Shown here one piece after another: positions 1 to 9,322 of a stretch of 64,000 nucleotides of DNA. Below the pieces are notes generated by a model that was not told where the DNA came from, made no database searches, and saw only the letters and a program-made list of their open reading frames with translations. The position numbers and the translations under genes are program-made. This DNA is from Pseudarcicella hirudinis (GTDB taxonomy: Bacteria; Bacteroidota; Bacteroidia; Cytophagales; Spirosomataceae): contig NZ_FOXH01000001.1 in assembly GCF_900115665.1 (NCBI RefSeq), forward strand, positions 62,001 to 126,000, read 5' to 3'. How positions within the stretch are numbered: position 1 is the stretch's first letter; every line of letters begins with the position of its first letter.

Positions 1-2252
1 TGGCCTCAGAGGGACTGATCGGGGCTTTGCTGACAGGCCTGGTGGTGTTTTTGTTTTTAGGAGATTTCAGAAGTTCAATGGTTGTAATTGTTACTATTCC
101 TATTTCCATTCTCGCGGCGGTGCTGGCTTTGAATCTGTCCGGACAGACTATTAATATCATGACACTTTCAGGATTAGCATTGGCTATCGGTATTTTGGTT
201 GACCAATCGACTGTCGTCATCGAAAATATTCATCAGCATCTTGAAATGGGGAAAACCAAATCCAGAGCGATTCTCGATGCAGCGAGAGAGGTTTCTTTTC
301 CGCTTTTATTGATTACCTTATGTATTCTTGCGGTTTTTGCTCCCGCATTATTGATGAATGGTGTTCCTAAAGGGATGTTTATGCCTTTGTCGCTTGCGGT
401 AGGATTTTCTATGATTGCGTCCTATATTTTTTCCCAGACGCTGGTTCCTGTGCTTTCAAACTGGTGGTTGAAAGGTCATGATCATAAAGCCTTACATAAA
501 CCTGAAATACTGAATGACCTCGATAATACGGAGGAATCAGAAATGGAAGTTTATGAAGAAACGCATCCGAAACAGATTTCAGGTTTTGAGAAATTTAAAC
601 TGAAATACCTCCATTTGCTGGATAAACTGATGCTGAGGAAAGCCATTGTGATTCCCGCTTACCTGATTTTGAGCTCAGGACTGCTGGTTTTCGGATTCAT
701 GAAGATCGGGAAAGACATGATGCCGAAACTGGATCATTCAAAACAATTCCAATTGAGACTGATTGCTCAGGAAGGAATGCGTATAGAGCGTACCGAACAG
801 CAGGTAATCACAACCATCAATCTGATTAAAAACCTGGTCGGAGCAGAAAATGTAGATATAACTTCTGCCTTCGTCGGGATGACTCCTTCAAGTTATGGAA
901 CAAGTGCTTTGTATGTTTTTAATGCAGGGCCAAATGAGGCAGTTTTACAGGTAAATTTAGGAGAACACTATCAGGTTAAATCTCTTGATGAACTCAAAGA
1001 AAAAATCCGGAAAAAGATTCATCAGCAACTTCCTGAAACAAATGTCTCATTTGAACCTATCGAATTAACTGACAAAATAATGAGTCAGGGAGCGCTGACA
1101 CCTATAGAGGTAATGGTAGGGAGCAAGGATTTAAATGAGGGTAAATTTTTTGCTGAGAAGCTGATGGAAAGCCTGAAAAAGATTCCGTATCTGCGGGATA
1201 TCCGTTTAAATCAGCCTTTAAGTGCCCCGACTTTAGATATTCAGATCGACAGAACAAGGGCTTCACAATTTGGTTTATCGGCCGATCAGATTGCTAAATC
1301 TTTAGTGGCTGCTACTTCTTCCAGCCGGTTTACGGCCAAGAATTTTTGGCTGGACCAGAAAAAAGGATTTGCTTATCAGGTACAGGTTCAGCTTCCGGAG
1401 TATCAAATGGCTTCGGTTCAGGATGTAGAAAATATTCCTTTGATTCCGGGTCAGCTTCGTCCTACACTGGGAGATGTTGCTGTGGTTAAAAAAGTGAAAG
1501 TTCCGGGAGAATTTGACAGAATCGGCCCCAGAAGGATTATTACCGTTTCAGCAAATATCTATAAAAAGGATTTAGGTGCTGCGGCTTCAGATGTGAGTCT
1601 GGCCATCGAAGCAGCCGGAACACCGCCTCAGGGAACAGTTGTGGAACTGAAAGGAATGGCAAGGCTGTTACAGGATACTTTAGGGAGCCTTAGTTCAGGA
1701 TTAGGTCTGGCGGTAGTAGTAATTTTCCTGTTGCTGGCCGCTAATTACCAGTCATTCAAAGTATCTTTTGTGGTTTTAGTAACGATTCCGGCAGTTTTGG
1801 CAGGTTCCATCTCAATCTTACTGCTTACCGGAAGCACACTCAATTTACAGTCTTACATGGGAATAATCATGTCGGTAGGGGTGTCGGTAGCTAATGCGTT
1901 GTTACTGGTAACCAATGCAGAAACTTTAAGAAAAGAATATAAGGATGCTGCAAAAGCTGCCAGAGTGGCCGGGGCAGTCAGGCTACGCCCGATTCTGATG
2001 ACTTCCATTGCGATGGTGGTCGGAATGATACCGATGGCAAGCGGCCTGAGTGAATCAGGTGAACAGACTGCTCCTTTGGGAAGGGCAGTAATCGGCGGAT
2101 TGGTTGCGTCAACGCTTGCTGCTTTACTCATTTTACCACTGGTTTTTGCCGGAATACAAAAGAAAACATCCGTAAAATCTGTATCACTCAATCCGGAAGA
2201 TTCGGAGAGTGATTATTATGACCAACACGAACTTATCGCTGAAAACGCTTAA
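1..2252 (+). CDS. RND family efflux transporter, permease subunit (5' truncated by window)
   Basis: Inner-membrane proton-driven RND (AcrB/CusA-like) pump component. The reading frame is open to the window edge: in-frame codons from position 3 read ASEGLIGALLTGLVVF, so the TTG at 27 is not the start. About 750 residues are present of a family length near 1,040, so roughly the first 290 are missing. Visible parts are TM2-TM6 (including GLALAIGILVDQSTVVIENI, the TM4 motif), the second periplasmic porter/docking half (about residues 240-540) and TM8-TM12. It forms an operon with the adaptor 12 bp downstream, and an outer-membrane TolC-type gene may lie upstream. Oddity: the TM4 Asp-Asp pair of AcrB (D407, D408) is here Asp-Gln, and the TM10 segment reads SVANALLLVTNA where AcrB has the relay Lys940. 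Family assignment is sure; substrate unknown. Confidence 0.95.
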   Translation, partial: ASEGLIGALLTGLVVFLFLGDFRSSMVVIVTIPISILAAVLALNLSGQTINIMTLSGLALAIGILVDQSTVVIENIHQHLEMGKTKSRAILDAAREVSFPLLLITLCILAVFAPALLMNGVPKGMFMPLSLAVGFSMIASYIFSQTLVPVLSNWWLKGHDHKALHKPEILNDLDNTEESEMEVYEETHPKQISGFEKFKLKYLHLLDKLMLRKAIVIPAYLILSSGLLVFGFMKIGKDMMPKLDHSKQFQLRLIAQEGMRIERTEQQVITTINLIKNLVGAENVDITSAFVGMTPSSYGTSALYVFNAGPNEAVLQVNLGEHYQVKSLDELKEKIRKKIHQQLPETNVSFEPIELTDKIMSQGALTPIEVMVGSKDLNEGKFFAEKLMESLKKIPYLRDIRLNQPLSAPTLDIQIDRTRASQFGLSADQIAKSLVAATSSSRFTAKNFWLDQKKGFAYQVQVQLPEYQMASVQDVENIPLIPGQLRPTLGDVAVVKKVKVPGEFDRIGPRRIITVSANIYKKDLGAAASDVSLAIEAAGTPPQGTVVELKGMARLLQDTLGSLSSGLGLAVVVIFLLLAANYQSFKVSFVVLVTIPAVLAGSISILLLTGSTLNLQSYMGIIMSVGVSVANALLLVTNAETLRKEYKDAAKAARVAGAVRLRPILMTSIAMVVGMIPMASGLSESGEQTAPLGRAVIGGLVASTLAALLILPLVFAGIQKKTSVKSVSLNPEDSESDYYDQHELIAENA

Positions 2253-2264
2253 AATTATTATCTC

Positions 2265-3377
2265 ATGAAACGTCAAATAATGTTATTGCTTACCGCTTCC
2301 GGAATGGTAGTAATGCTGAATGCCTGTAGTTCTTCCAATGCTGAAAATGCCGGTAAAACAATGGGAGAGGGGGATGAAATCACCTGGCCTACCGTTAAAA
2401 TAGAAAAAGCCAGTCCTACCCGGGAACTGCATTTACCCGGAGAACTGACGAGCTATTTTGAAACAGATATCTATCCGAAAGTGAACAGTTATATTAAAAA
2501 AATAAATGTTGACATAGGCGATCATGTTGCAGAAGGACAGCTTCTGGCGGAATTGGAAGCTCCGGAACTGAAATCTCAATTGGCAGAGGCTTATGCCAAA
2601 GTAAAATCTGCGGAAGCGCAATGGACAGCCGGAAAATCCACTTACAGAAGAATCCTGAAAGCAGCACAGACTCCGGGGGCGGTATCTCCGTATGACCTGG
2701 ACGTTGCCCGCTCAAAAACAGTGGCAGATAGTTTATCTCTTTCAGGAGCCAATGCCGTTTACCAGTCTATGCAGGAGATGAATGGGTTTCTGAAAGTCAG
2801 ATCACCTTTTGCCGGAATTATTACTGACCGTAAATTGTCACCCGGTGCTTTTGTCGGCCCGGGAGAAAAAACAGCTGTTCCGGTTTTTAAGATCAAACAG
2901 GAGCATAAATTACGTTTACAGATCGCTGTTCCTGAAAAATACCTGGATGCAGTCAGACAGAATCAACCGGTATCTTTTACGGTAATGAGCTTTCCTGATG
3001 AGGTTTTTAAAGGAAAAGTAAATCGTATTTCTCATAATGTTGAAAAACAAAGCCGTTCGGAAATGATTGAAATAGAAATTCCTAATAATTCCCTTCGACT
3101 GGTTTCAGGCATGTATGCGATGGTTAATCTGCCTGTAGAAAGATCCGGTGCTTCTCTTATGGTGCCTTCTTCTGCTATTGCCACAACGATGGAGAAATGT
3201 TTTGTAGTAAAAGTGGTTGACGGAAAAGCGCAATGGGTAGATGTAAAAAAAGGTATGGAAGCGGATGGCAAAACAGAGGTTTTCGGACAGGTAAAAGAAG
3301 GAGACATCATTCTCAAAACGGCCAGTGATGAGGTTAAAACCGGGATGTCTCTCAAACTGGTCAATACAAATTATTAA
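2265..3377 (+). CDS. RND efflux periplasmic adaptor (membrane fusion protein), lipoprotein
   Basis: Periplasmic adaptor linking the RND pump encoded just upstream to an outer-membrane channel. It begins with a lipoprotein signal ending in LNAC (Cys21), which would anchor it to the inner membrane. The barrel-sandwich/lipoyl half-motifs are recognisable: YIKKINVDIGDHVAEGQLLAELEAPEL, roughly residues 72-98 and shortened here by description, and the partner half FLKVRSPFAGIITDRKLSPG near 175-195. These are followed by the beta-barrel domain and a C-terminal membrane-proximal domain. The alpha-helical hairpin between the two half-motifs is short, as in HlyD/AcrA-family adaptors. Only 12 bp separate it from the pump gene, so they are almost certainly co-transcribed. 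The substrate cannot be read from the sequence. Confidence 0.93.
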   Translation: MKRQIMLLLTASGMVVMLNACSSSNAENAGKTMGEGDEITWPTVKIEKASPTRELHLPGELTSYFETDIYPKVNSYIKKINVDIGDHVAEGQLLAELEAPELKSQLAEAYAKVKSAEAQWTAGKSTYRRILKAAQTPGAVSPYDLDVARSKTVADSLSLSGANAVYQSMQEMNGFLKVRSPFAGIITDRKLSPGAFVGPGEKTAVPVFKIKQEHKLRLQIAVPEKYLDAVRQNQPVSFTVMSFPDEVFKGKVNRISHNVEKQSRSEMIEIEIPNNSLRLVSGMYAMVNLPVERSGASLMVPSSAIATTMEKCFVVKVVDGKAQWVDVKKGMEADGKTEVFGQVKEGDIILKTASDEVKTGMSLKLVNTNY

Positions 3378-3426
3378 AGTTGATTTTTCCTGAATACATA
3401 CACCAAATGAAAATTTAAGAAGTAAT

Positions 3427-4020
3427 ATGAAAAAGTCTGTGAATGCTTATAAGTCACTGATTATGTTTTTTTTAATCCTGTGTGCTATCACAAATGTGAA
3501 TGCCCGGGAAAAGACTCATCCTCATGACATTGTCCGGCTTATCCGGAAAAGTGATGATTTGTTAAACATCTCATCAAGGCCTGAAGAGGCAGTCAGGAGA
3601 GTTAACTGGCGCCCAGGGAAAGGCATATTCAGTGTCTCTTTTAACAATGGCCGGCAAAAAAGCTTTGGCATAAAAGAGTTATGGGGATATCAGCGAAGAG
3701 ATGGAAGTATTTTCCGGTTTTTTCAGGGAGATTTTTACAAAATTGAACAGATTGACCAAATGCTTTTGTATTCTCTTGAAAATACGATAGGAGGGGCTTC
3801 GATTGAAGATTTGTATTTCAGCAGGAATGCGGAGGCGGGAATACTTTTTTTATCAAGACCTAATCTGAGAATGGAATACCATGACAACCCCTGCTTTCTT
3901 GAGAAAATAGATCAGTTATCTGTTTTGAAATCTGTAGGGGCTTTAGAGAAAGATAAAAGGAATTATCGTCTGATTACAATGCTTTCTGAATGTAACGATA
4001 AGCAGTCTGCCGGGTTATAA
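3427..4020 (+). CDS. Secreted protein of unknown function (197 aa)
   Basis: I do not recognise this family. Residues 1-26 look like a cleavable signal peptide (hydrophobic stretch SLIMFFLILCAITNVNA, cut near NARE). The mature part is about 170 residues, rich in charged and aromatic residues, with a central stretch of predicted beta character (RVNWRPGKGIFSVSFNNG, then KSFGIKELWGYQ). Two Cys (in NPCF and SECN) could form a disulphide. It lies 50 bp after the RND adaptor on the same strand and could be the last gene of that operon or an independent gene. No lipobox and no sorting domain are seen. Coding status is supported by the clean ATG, signal peptide and ordinary codon use; function is unknown. 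Confidence 0.7.
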   Translation: MKKSVNAYKSLIMFFLILCAITNVNAREKTHPHDIVRLIRKSDDLLNISSRPEEAVRRVNWRPGKGIFSVSFNNGRQKSFGIKELWGYQRRDGSIFRFFQGDFYKIEQIDQMLLYSLENTIGGASIEDLYFSRNAEAGILFLSRPNLRMEYHDNPCFLEKIDQLSVLKSVGALEKDKRNYRLITMLSECNDKQSAGL

Positions 4021-4603
4021 GGTATATCGTTTTCTCAGATTGTTTGAGTTGAGTAGTTCTAAATAGTAGTGCAGATTACTTATCCATCTGATCTTAGGTA
4101 ATGACTTTTCAGCATATACTGAAGGATCAGATTTTATTGAGCACATGAAATGGATACACCGAAGACTATCTATTCAGATAACTACTCATCCCAGACTTAA
4201 TCTTGACCAGGAATGTTATTGGTACTAATGACAATATTTATTCCGGATGCCTGTTTCTCTCTGCCAAGAAAAACATTTATGATATAATCGTCGATAAAAA
4301 TTAAGATTTTCAACCCGTATTCCCGAATATTCAGACCCAAAAGATATAGATTTGTTCGTCACTTTTTACCACAGTGAGGATAAAAGAAAAGTAATAAACA
4401 AGTTTAGTGTTAAATATTAGGTATATAGTGTTTAACAGGTTGAACAAATTTGTCTTGCAGAAATTCATGCTGTGAATTTCATGCCGTGAAAGTATAGACT
4501 TTTTTTTAAAATACAAAATCATTTGTTCCCTTTTGTTGAGTTTTTCTCAATTATTGGACAAGTTAATTTAAAGCCATACCCCGTAAAATCCTTTGTTTTT
4601 GGT

Positions 4604-4826
4604 GATTTTATGGAGTAAAACTTGGTTTTATACCAAATTGCTGATTTTGATTTATTCTTTCCTGAAAATAATCCGGAAAATGACAAACGAGTTTTTATAA
4701 CTTGTTTTGAAAGAGCTGACAGCTTTCTTTTTTCATAAAATCAGGTGAGAAAAAACTTGACTTAAAACCTCTTTCTTTGTTTTTTCCCTGCAAACATACT
4801 GTTTTAAAATACAGATTTTATGGAGT
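4604..4826 (+). repeat. Two copies of a 13-bp direct repeat
   Basis: The word GATTTTATGGAGT occurs at 4604-4616 and again at 4814-4826, 210 bp apart. Each copy is preceded at some distance by CTTTGTTTTT (about 4591 and 4774). This may be a small duplication or a pair of protein-binding sites upstream of the M28 peptidase gene. In AT-rich DNA, chance cannot be excluded. Confidence 0.3.
4709..4734 (+). terminator. Hairpin with T-run in intergenic region
   Basis: GAAAGAGCT, a GAC loop, then AGCTTTC (4709-4727) forms a short stem with one bulge and is followed directly by TTTTTTC. It has rho-independent terminator geometry on the plus strand, but no gene is seen immediately upstream, so it could end an unseen small RNA or act as a leader attenuator for the gene at 4892. 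Confidence 0.3.
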
Positions 4827-4891
4827 TTTCAATATATTTACTTTAGTAGAAAACTTATCCTCTGTTTATTGAAACGTTTAAGGAAAAATAC

Positions 4892-7120
4892 ATGAAAAAA
4901 AGACTTACCTTCATCTTCATCCTCTCTCTTATTTCACATCAAAGCCTGTTAGCTCAGAATATTCTTGGGTTTGACGAAAAGAATGTGAAAAAACAACTGG
5001 CACTGGAAGCTCAGTTTGATGCCGGACTTAATCCTCAGAATCTCAGAAGCTGGATGCAGCGCATGACTTCCAAACCACATTTTGTTGGTTCGCAGCATGA
5101 CCGTGATAATGCTGTTTTTATGAGAGATTTATTTCGTTCCTGGGGTTATGAAGCCAGAATAGATACTTCTTATACACTTTTCCCGACACCCAAAATTCGT
5201 CAGCTTGAACTCCTGGGACCAGTACCTTTTAAAGCTTCTTTAACCGAACCTGCTCTCAAAGAGGATGTTACCTCCAGTCAGTTGAAAGACCATTTACCAA
5301 CTTACAACTGCTTTTCAGCTGACGGTGATGTAACTGCCGAGCTGGTTTTCGTGAATTATGGCCGGCCGGATGATTACGAAATGCTTGAAAAAATGGGCAT
5401 TAGTGTAAAAGGAAAAATTGTCATTGTAAAATACGGACAGTCATGGAGGGGATTAAAACCTAAGCTAGCGGCTGAAAAAGGAGCAATCGGCTGTATTATT
5501 TACTCGGACCCGAAAGATGATGGTTATGGAGAAGGTGATGTATATCCAAAAGGGCCTTTCAGAAATGAAAATGGTGTACAGAGAGGCTCTGTACTGGATT
5601 TGCCTGTTGCGCCGGGAGATCCTCTGACAAACGGTTACGGGCATACTAAAAATGCAAAACATATTAATTATCAGGAAGCCACAACCATCATGAAGATTCC
5701 GGTTTTACCGATTTCTTACAATGATGCGCTGCCTTTGCTGAAAGCGATGGGAGGGAGAGTTGCCCCTAAAACATGGAACGGACAATTGCCGATAACTTAT
5801 CATATTGGTCCCGGTCCGGCAAAAGTTCATCTTAAACTGATGTTTGATTTTAAAATTGAACCATTATTTAATGTAATTGCTGTGATGAAAGGAAGTGAAT
5901 TCCCGGATCAATGGATTTTGAGAGGGAATCACCATGACGGATGGGTTTTCGGAGCGGCAGATCCTGTGAGCGGCATGGTTGCTGTTATGGAAGAAGCAAG
6001 AGCAATCGGGGAGTTGGCCAAAACAGGCTGGAAACCTAAAAGAACATTGGTTTTCTGTGCCTGGGACGGAGAAGAGCCCGGTTTACTGGGATCAACGGAA
6101 TGGGTTGAAACCAATCAGGACGAATTAAATAAAAAGGCCGTCGTTTACCTCAATTCTGATGGTAATGGCAGGGGTTTTCTTTCTGCCGAAGGTTCGCACA
6201 CGCTTGAGAAATTTTTTAACGAAATAGCCAGAGAGGTAAAAGATCCACAAAAAGGAATCAGTGTCTCAGAGCGTTTAAGGGCTTATATCAAAGTAAACGG
6301 GAGTCCTGAGAATAAAAAGGATATTCAATCCCAGACAGGCTTCCGCATCGGAGCTTTAGGCTCCGGTTCGGATTATTCCCCGTTTTTGCAGCATTCAGGA
6401 ATTTCAGCGATGAATGTAGGTTTTGGCGGAGAAGACGACGGGGGAGAATATCACTCAATTTATGATTCATTTGACCTTTATACCCGCTTCAAAGACCCTG
6501 ATTTTTCTTATGGAATTACCCTTGCTAAAACAATGGGGAGAAGTGTACTGAGATTAGCCAATTCAGATGTTCTTCCTTTTGATTTCCTTGGGTTCTCAAA
6601 TACCGTTCAGAAATATGGAGAAGAGGTGAAAAAATTGCTGGAAACCAAACGGGCACAAACCGAAGAGAACAATCGCTTAATTAAGGAAGGTAGTTTTGAG
6701 GCTGCTGTTAATATAAATGAACCTTTGTCTGAGAAATTACTGGATGAAGTGCCGTATTTGAATTTTGCACCACTTGAAAATGCCTTGACGAGGTTATCAA
6801 AAAGTGCTGAAAATTATGCGTTATTGTCTAAAAATACCGGAAAGCTTAGTGCAGATAAATTAAACAGCCTTAACGGGATTTTGTTTCATGCAGAACGTTA
6901 TCTGACGAATCCTACTGGCCTGCCTGCCCGCCCCTGGTATAAACATCAGATTTATGCCCCGGGTTTTTATACCGGTTACGGGGTAAAAACATTGCCTGTT
7001 GTTCGTGAATCAATTGAGCAAAGAAAATGGAAAGAAGCGGATAACGGAATACAAACGATTTCGCAGACTTTAAATGGTTACTCAGATCAGATTGACAAAG
7101 CTGCAGAACTGTTAAAATAA
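4892..7120 (+). CDS. M28 family metallopeptidase, glutamate carboxypeptidase II-like
   Basis: Secreted di-zinc carboxypeptidase of the transferrin receptor/PSMA-like branch of M28, cleaving C-terminal residues such as glutamate from peptides in the periplasm. Signal peptide 1-21 (ends LLAQ). Order of domains: protease-associated insert (about 115-290), M28 peptidase (330-590) and transferrin-receptor-like helical dimerisation domain (600-735). All metal ligands of human GCPII have a counterpart with the same spacing: His347, bridging Asp357, Glu395, Asp423, His521, with general base Glu394 in WDGEEPGLLGSTEW. Length of 742 aa is normal. It stands alone between a long AT-rich gap and a convergent gene with a shared terminator. 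Substrate is inferred from family only. Confidence 0.93.
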   Translation: MKKRLTFIFILSLISHQSLLAQNILGFDEKNVKKQLALEAQFDAGLNPQNLRSWMQRMTSKPHFVGSQHDRDNAVFMRDLFRSWGYEARIDTSYTLFPTPKIRQLELLGPVPFKASLTEPALKEDVTSSQLKDHLPTYNCFSADGDVTAELVFVNYGRPDDYEMLEKMGISVKGKIVIVKYGQSWRGLKPKLAAEKGAIGCIIYSDPKDDGYGEGDVYPKGPFRNENGVQRGSVLDLPVAPGDPLTNGYGHTKNAKHINYQEATTIMKIPVLPISYNDALPLLKAMGGRVAPKTWNGQLPITYHIGPGPAKVHLKLMFDFKIEPLFNVIAVMKGSEFPDQWILRGNHHDGWVFGAADPVSGMVAVMEEARAIGELAKTGWKPKRTLVFCAWDGEEPGLLGSTEWVETNQDELNKKAVVYLNSDGNGRGFLSAEGSHTLEKFFNEIAREVKDPQKGISVSERLRAYIKVNGSPENKKDIQSQTGFRIGALGSGSDYSPFLQHSGISAMNVGFGGEDDGGEYHSIYDSFDLYTRFKDPDFSYGITLAKTMGRSVLRLANSDVLPFDFLGFSNTVQKYGEEVKKLLETKRAQTEENNRLIKEGSFEAAVNINEPLSEKLLDEVPYLNFAPLENALTRLSKSAENYALLSKNTGKLSADKLNSLNGILFHAERYLTNPTGLPARPWYKHQIYAPGFYTGYGVKTLPVVRESIEQRKWKEADNGIQTISQTLNGYSDQIDKAAELLK

Positions 7121-7134
7121 TGATTTGTTGATAA

Positions 7135-7170
7135 TAAGAAGCCTGTTCCGGATCTGGAACAGGCTTCTTA
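7135..7170. terminator. Bidirectional rho-independent terminator
   Basis: Perfect 15-bp inverted repeat: TAAGAAGCCTGTTCC (7135-7149), six-base loop, GGAACAGGCTTCTTA (7156-7170). It sits between the convergent M28 peptidase and DUF1624 genes and can serve both strands, although T-runs on either side are weak. Confidence 0.8.
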
Positions 7171-7174
7171 GATT

Positions 7175-8338
7175 TTACAGATACCTTAGCAATTTGTTAT
7201 CTCTATGCTGCATTTTATATTTTCCATACCATTTACATAATGGATACAGCGAAATGACTATTCCCAGCCAGATCAGATAAACGACAGGGAGTTCGAATCC
7301 GAAACCTTCTTTGGGCCTTCCGAATCCGAAAGCTCCGAAAATCAGATCCTTTGCCTGAAAGCCCTGTGCAAATACCATAATCAGCATGATAGAATGGGCA
7401 AGATACCAGTGAATCAGATAGTAGAAAAGCGGTACTTTCCCATAAACTTTAATAATTTCAATGAATTTACCTTTCCATCCCTCAGCCAGAAAAAGAATGA
7501 GAAACATCAAACCCAATGTTACCAGTGAATACTGCAGGGAGGGAGGATATTTGGAGACATTGATAAACGAAAGAAAGGTGAAAGTCAGGCTTTTTTGGAC
7601 AGCCCAGGGAGCCGGGTCACCATATAAATTAATAAATCTGATCGCGAAAAACAAAATAAGACAACCTGCGGAAGTCTGCCAGAGTATTTTTTTCCGGTCG
7701 GCCTCCGGTAGTTCAAAAATCTTACCGGCAGCAAAACCCAGCAACATAATGCCAAGCCAGGGAATGACAGGATATCCTGTTACCAGTGTAAACTGTGGTG
7801 TTACCTGAAAGGCATTAGACCTGAAAAAATAGGACCCCAGAAAGTTTACAACAGGATTTCCGTTAAAGGAAACAAATTGCAGCAGATTATGCCCGAAAGT
7901 AATGATCAGACCAATAATGGTAAGGGTTTTTATAGAAAGTTTCTGGAGAAAAGACAGCATGACAAAACCAAACCCGATTGCGGCTATCACCTGAAGAAGT
8001 ACAACTCTGAAATGAAGGTCAAACCAGATCCCGAAATTAACGACCGTAAATTCCAGGAAAATTAACCAGAGCCCTCTGCTAAGCAAAAAACTTTGACTGG
8101 CCTTTAAATTGCCATGATTTTTAAGCGAAAGATAAGCGGAGGTTCCGGAAAGAAATACGAATGTCGGAGCACACAGATGCGTAATCCATCTGGTCATAAA
8201 AAGAAGCGGGGTCGTGGTGCTGAGATCAGTAGGATCCTGAGTAATGGAACTGACATGCATAAGATCACGAACATGGTCTAAGGCCATGATAACCATTACC
8301 AAACCCCGGACAAAATCAATCGAATTGATGCGTTTCAT
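7175..8338 (-). CDS. DUF1624 / heparan-alpha-glucosaminide N-acetyltransferase-like membrane protein
   Basis: Polytopic inner-membrane protein of about ten helices. The N-terminal signature RINSIDFVRGLVMVIMALDH followed by a conserved His/Arg-Asp (HVRD) and an extracytoplasmic THLCAPTFVFLSG segment is typical of DUF1624 (COG3503), related to HGSNAT and to the Acyltransferase-3/OpgC fold. Members are thought to move acyl groups across the membrane onto sugars or peptidoglycan-like acceptors; this is family inference, with no substrate evidence here. Length of 387 aa is normal. The ATG at 8338 gives the full first motif. It converges with the M28 peptidase gene and lies 108 bp downstream of the aldo/keto reductase, from which a terminator separates it, so it is probably monocistronic. 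Confidence 0.88.
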   Translation of the reverse strand: MKRINSIDFVRGLVMVIMALDHVRDLMHVSSITQDPTDLSTTTPLLFMTRWITHLCAPTFVFLSGTSAYLSLKNHGNLKASQSFLLSRGLWLIFLEFTVVNFGIWFDLHFRVVLLQVIAAIGFGFVMLSFLQKLSIKTLTIIGLIITFGHNLLQFVSFNGNPVVNFLGSYFFRSNAFQVTPQFTLVTGYPVIPWLGIMLLGFAAGKIFELPEADRKKILWQTSAGCLILFFAIRFINLYGDPAPWAVQKSLTFTFLSFINVSKYPPSLQYSLVTLGLMFLILFLAEGWKGKFIEIIKVYGKVPLFYYLIHWYLAHSIMLIMVFAQGFQAKDLIFGAFGFGRPKEGFGFELPVVYLIWLGIVISLYPLCKWYGKYKMQHRDNKLLRYL

Positions 8339-8400
8339 TGTATAGTTTGTTTTTTTTCATAGGAAATCGTTTCAATACAGGATGATACTACCGTAAAAAA

Positions 8401-8433
8401 ATAAGTGAAGCTCTTTTTAAAAACTTCACTTAT
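8401..8433 (-). terminator. Rho-independent terminator of the aldo/keto reductase gene
   Basis: Inverted repeat ATAAGTGAAG (8401-8410) and CTTCACTTAT (8424-8433). Read on the minus strand the stem is followed by a run of seven T, just past the stop at 8447. Confidence 0.8.
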
Positions 8434-8446
8434 CCGGATATTAATT

Positions 8447-9322
8447 CTATTTCAATAAAGCCAGGTTATAAAGATCATACCAGTCTTCATGTGAAAGTTT
8501 GATTTCTGTAGCACTTGCTGCATTTCGTATTCTGGTTTCAGATAAGGATCCGATAATTGGCAAAGTTCCTAATTGCATAAGCCAGGCTACGGCAGTCTGT
8601 TCTACATTGGCTTCGTATTTTCTACCTATTTCCGATAATCTGGCTCTCAGCATTTCTGATTTGGCATCTCTTCCGTTCAGAATTTTTCCCCCTGCAAGTG
8701 GTGCCCAGGCAAGCGGTTTACTGAACCTTTGTTTGATAAAGTCAATTCTTCCGTCTTCAATCGCTGAAGTATTGGCCAGATTCAGTTCAATATGATTGGT
8801 AACGATAGGTTTTCTAAGGTAAGATTCAAGCAACTGATGCTGAAAAACCGTAAAATTTGTTACCCCGATATGCTTTACCTTTCCTGAATTAACCAATTCG
8901 AAAAGTACCTGTGCCGTATCTTCCGGATTGCTTAATTTATCGATATTATGAAGAAGAAAAATGTCTAAATAATCAGTTTTTAGTTTTCTGAGTGAATTTT
9001 CGACACTTTCTAGGATATATTTTCTGGTATTGTCAAAATAGGTTACCCCGCTTGATGTTTTACGGATACCGCATTTGCTGAATAAAACGATGTCTTCTCT
9101 TTTAAATGATTTTTGTTGAATTAACTTGCCAAAATACTCTTCAATGGTATAATCACCGTAAATATCAGCGTGATCAAAAGTATTAATTCCTAACTCTAAA
9201 CAAAGGTTTACGATTTTTTCTATAGAAGCAGAGGTTTCCAGACCTTTATCCGTCCATCTCCAGAATCCATAAATTGCCTCAGAAACTTTTGGGCCTGAAT
9301 CACTTAAATAAACTTTATTCAT
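8447..9322 (-). CDS. Aldo/keto reductase (YdhF-like)
   Basis: Cytosolic NADPH-dependent oxidoreductase with the (beta/alpha)8 AKR fold. The catalytic tetrad is visible: Asp50 and Tyr55 in FDHADIYGDY, Lys83 in LFSKCG and His125 in DIFLLHN. NADPH-binding segments follow (GVTNFTVFQ, WAPLAGG, and the C-terminal LPIIGSLSETRIRNAA). The closest recognisable group is the E. coli YdhF type, whose natural substrate is not established. 291 aa is a usual length. The ATG at 9322 is followed by the expected first strand (VSEAIYGFWRW). It is transcribed away from the molybdopterin-fold gene at 9677 and has its own terminator. Confidence 0.9.
   Translation of the reverse strand: MNKVYLSDSGPKVSEAIYGFWRWTDKGLETSASIEKIVNLCLELGINTFDHADIYGDYTIEEYFGKLIQQKSFKREDIVLFSKCGIRKTSSGVTYFDNTRKYILESVENSLRKLKTDYLDIFLLHNIDKLSNPEDTAQVLFELVNSGKVKHIGVTNFTVFQHQLLESYLRKPIVTNHIELNLANTSAIEDGRIDFIKQRFSKPLAWAPLAGGKILNGRDAKSEMLRARLSEIGRKYEANVEQTAVAWLMQLGTLPIIGSLSETRIRNAASATEIKLSHEDWYDLYNLALLK

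Larger units (their letters stand above)
4021..4891 (+). other. Long AT-rich intergenic region
   Basis: 871 bases with no convincing gene. A 63-codon minus-strand frame at 4331-4522 is AT-rich and has no recognisable motif. In a plus-strand frame around 4080-4225 the translation reads DFSAYTEGSDFIEHMKWIHRRL then a stop, which looks protein-like and may be a decayed remnant. A hairpin followed by six T lies at 4709-4734, and a 13-bp word is repeated at 4604 and 4814. No promoter matching TTG-N19-TAnnTTTG was found for the gene at 4892; the nearest partial match is TATATTTA at 4833-4840, which lacks a -33 element. Confidence 0.5.

Noticed and set aside
4331-4522. 63-codon minus-strand frame in the long gap
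   Set aside because: AT-rich, no motif, no promoter or start context; looks like chance.
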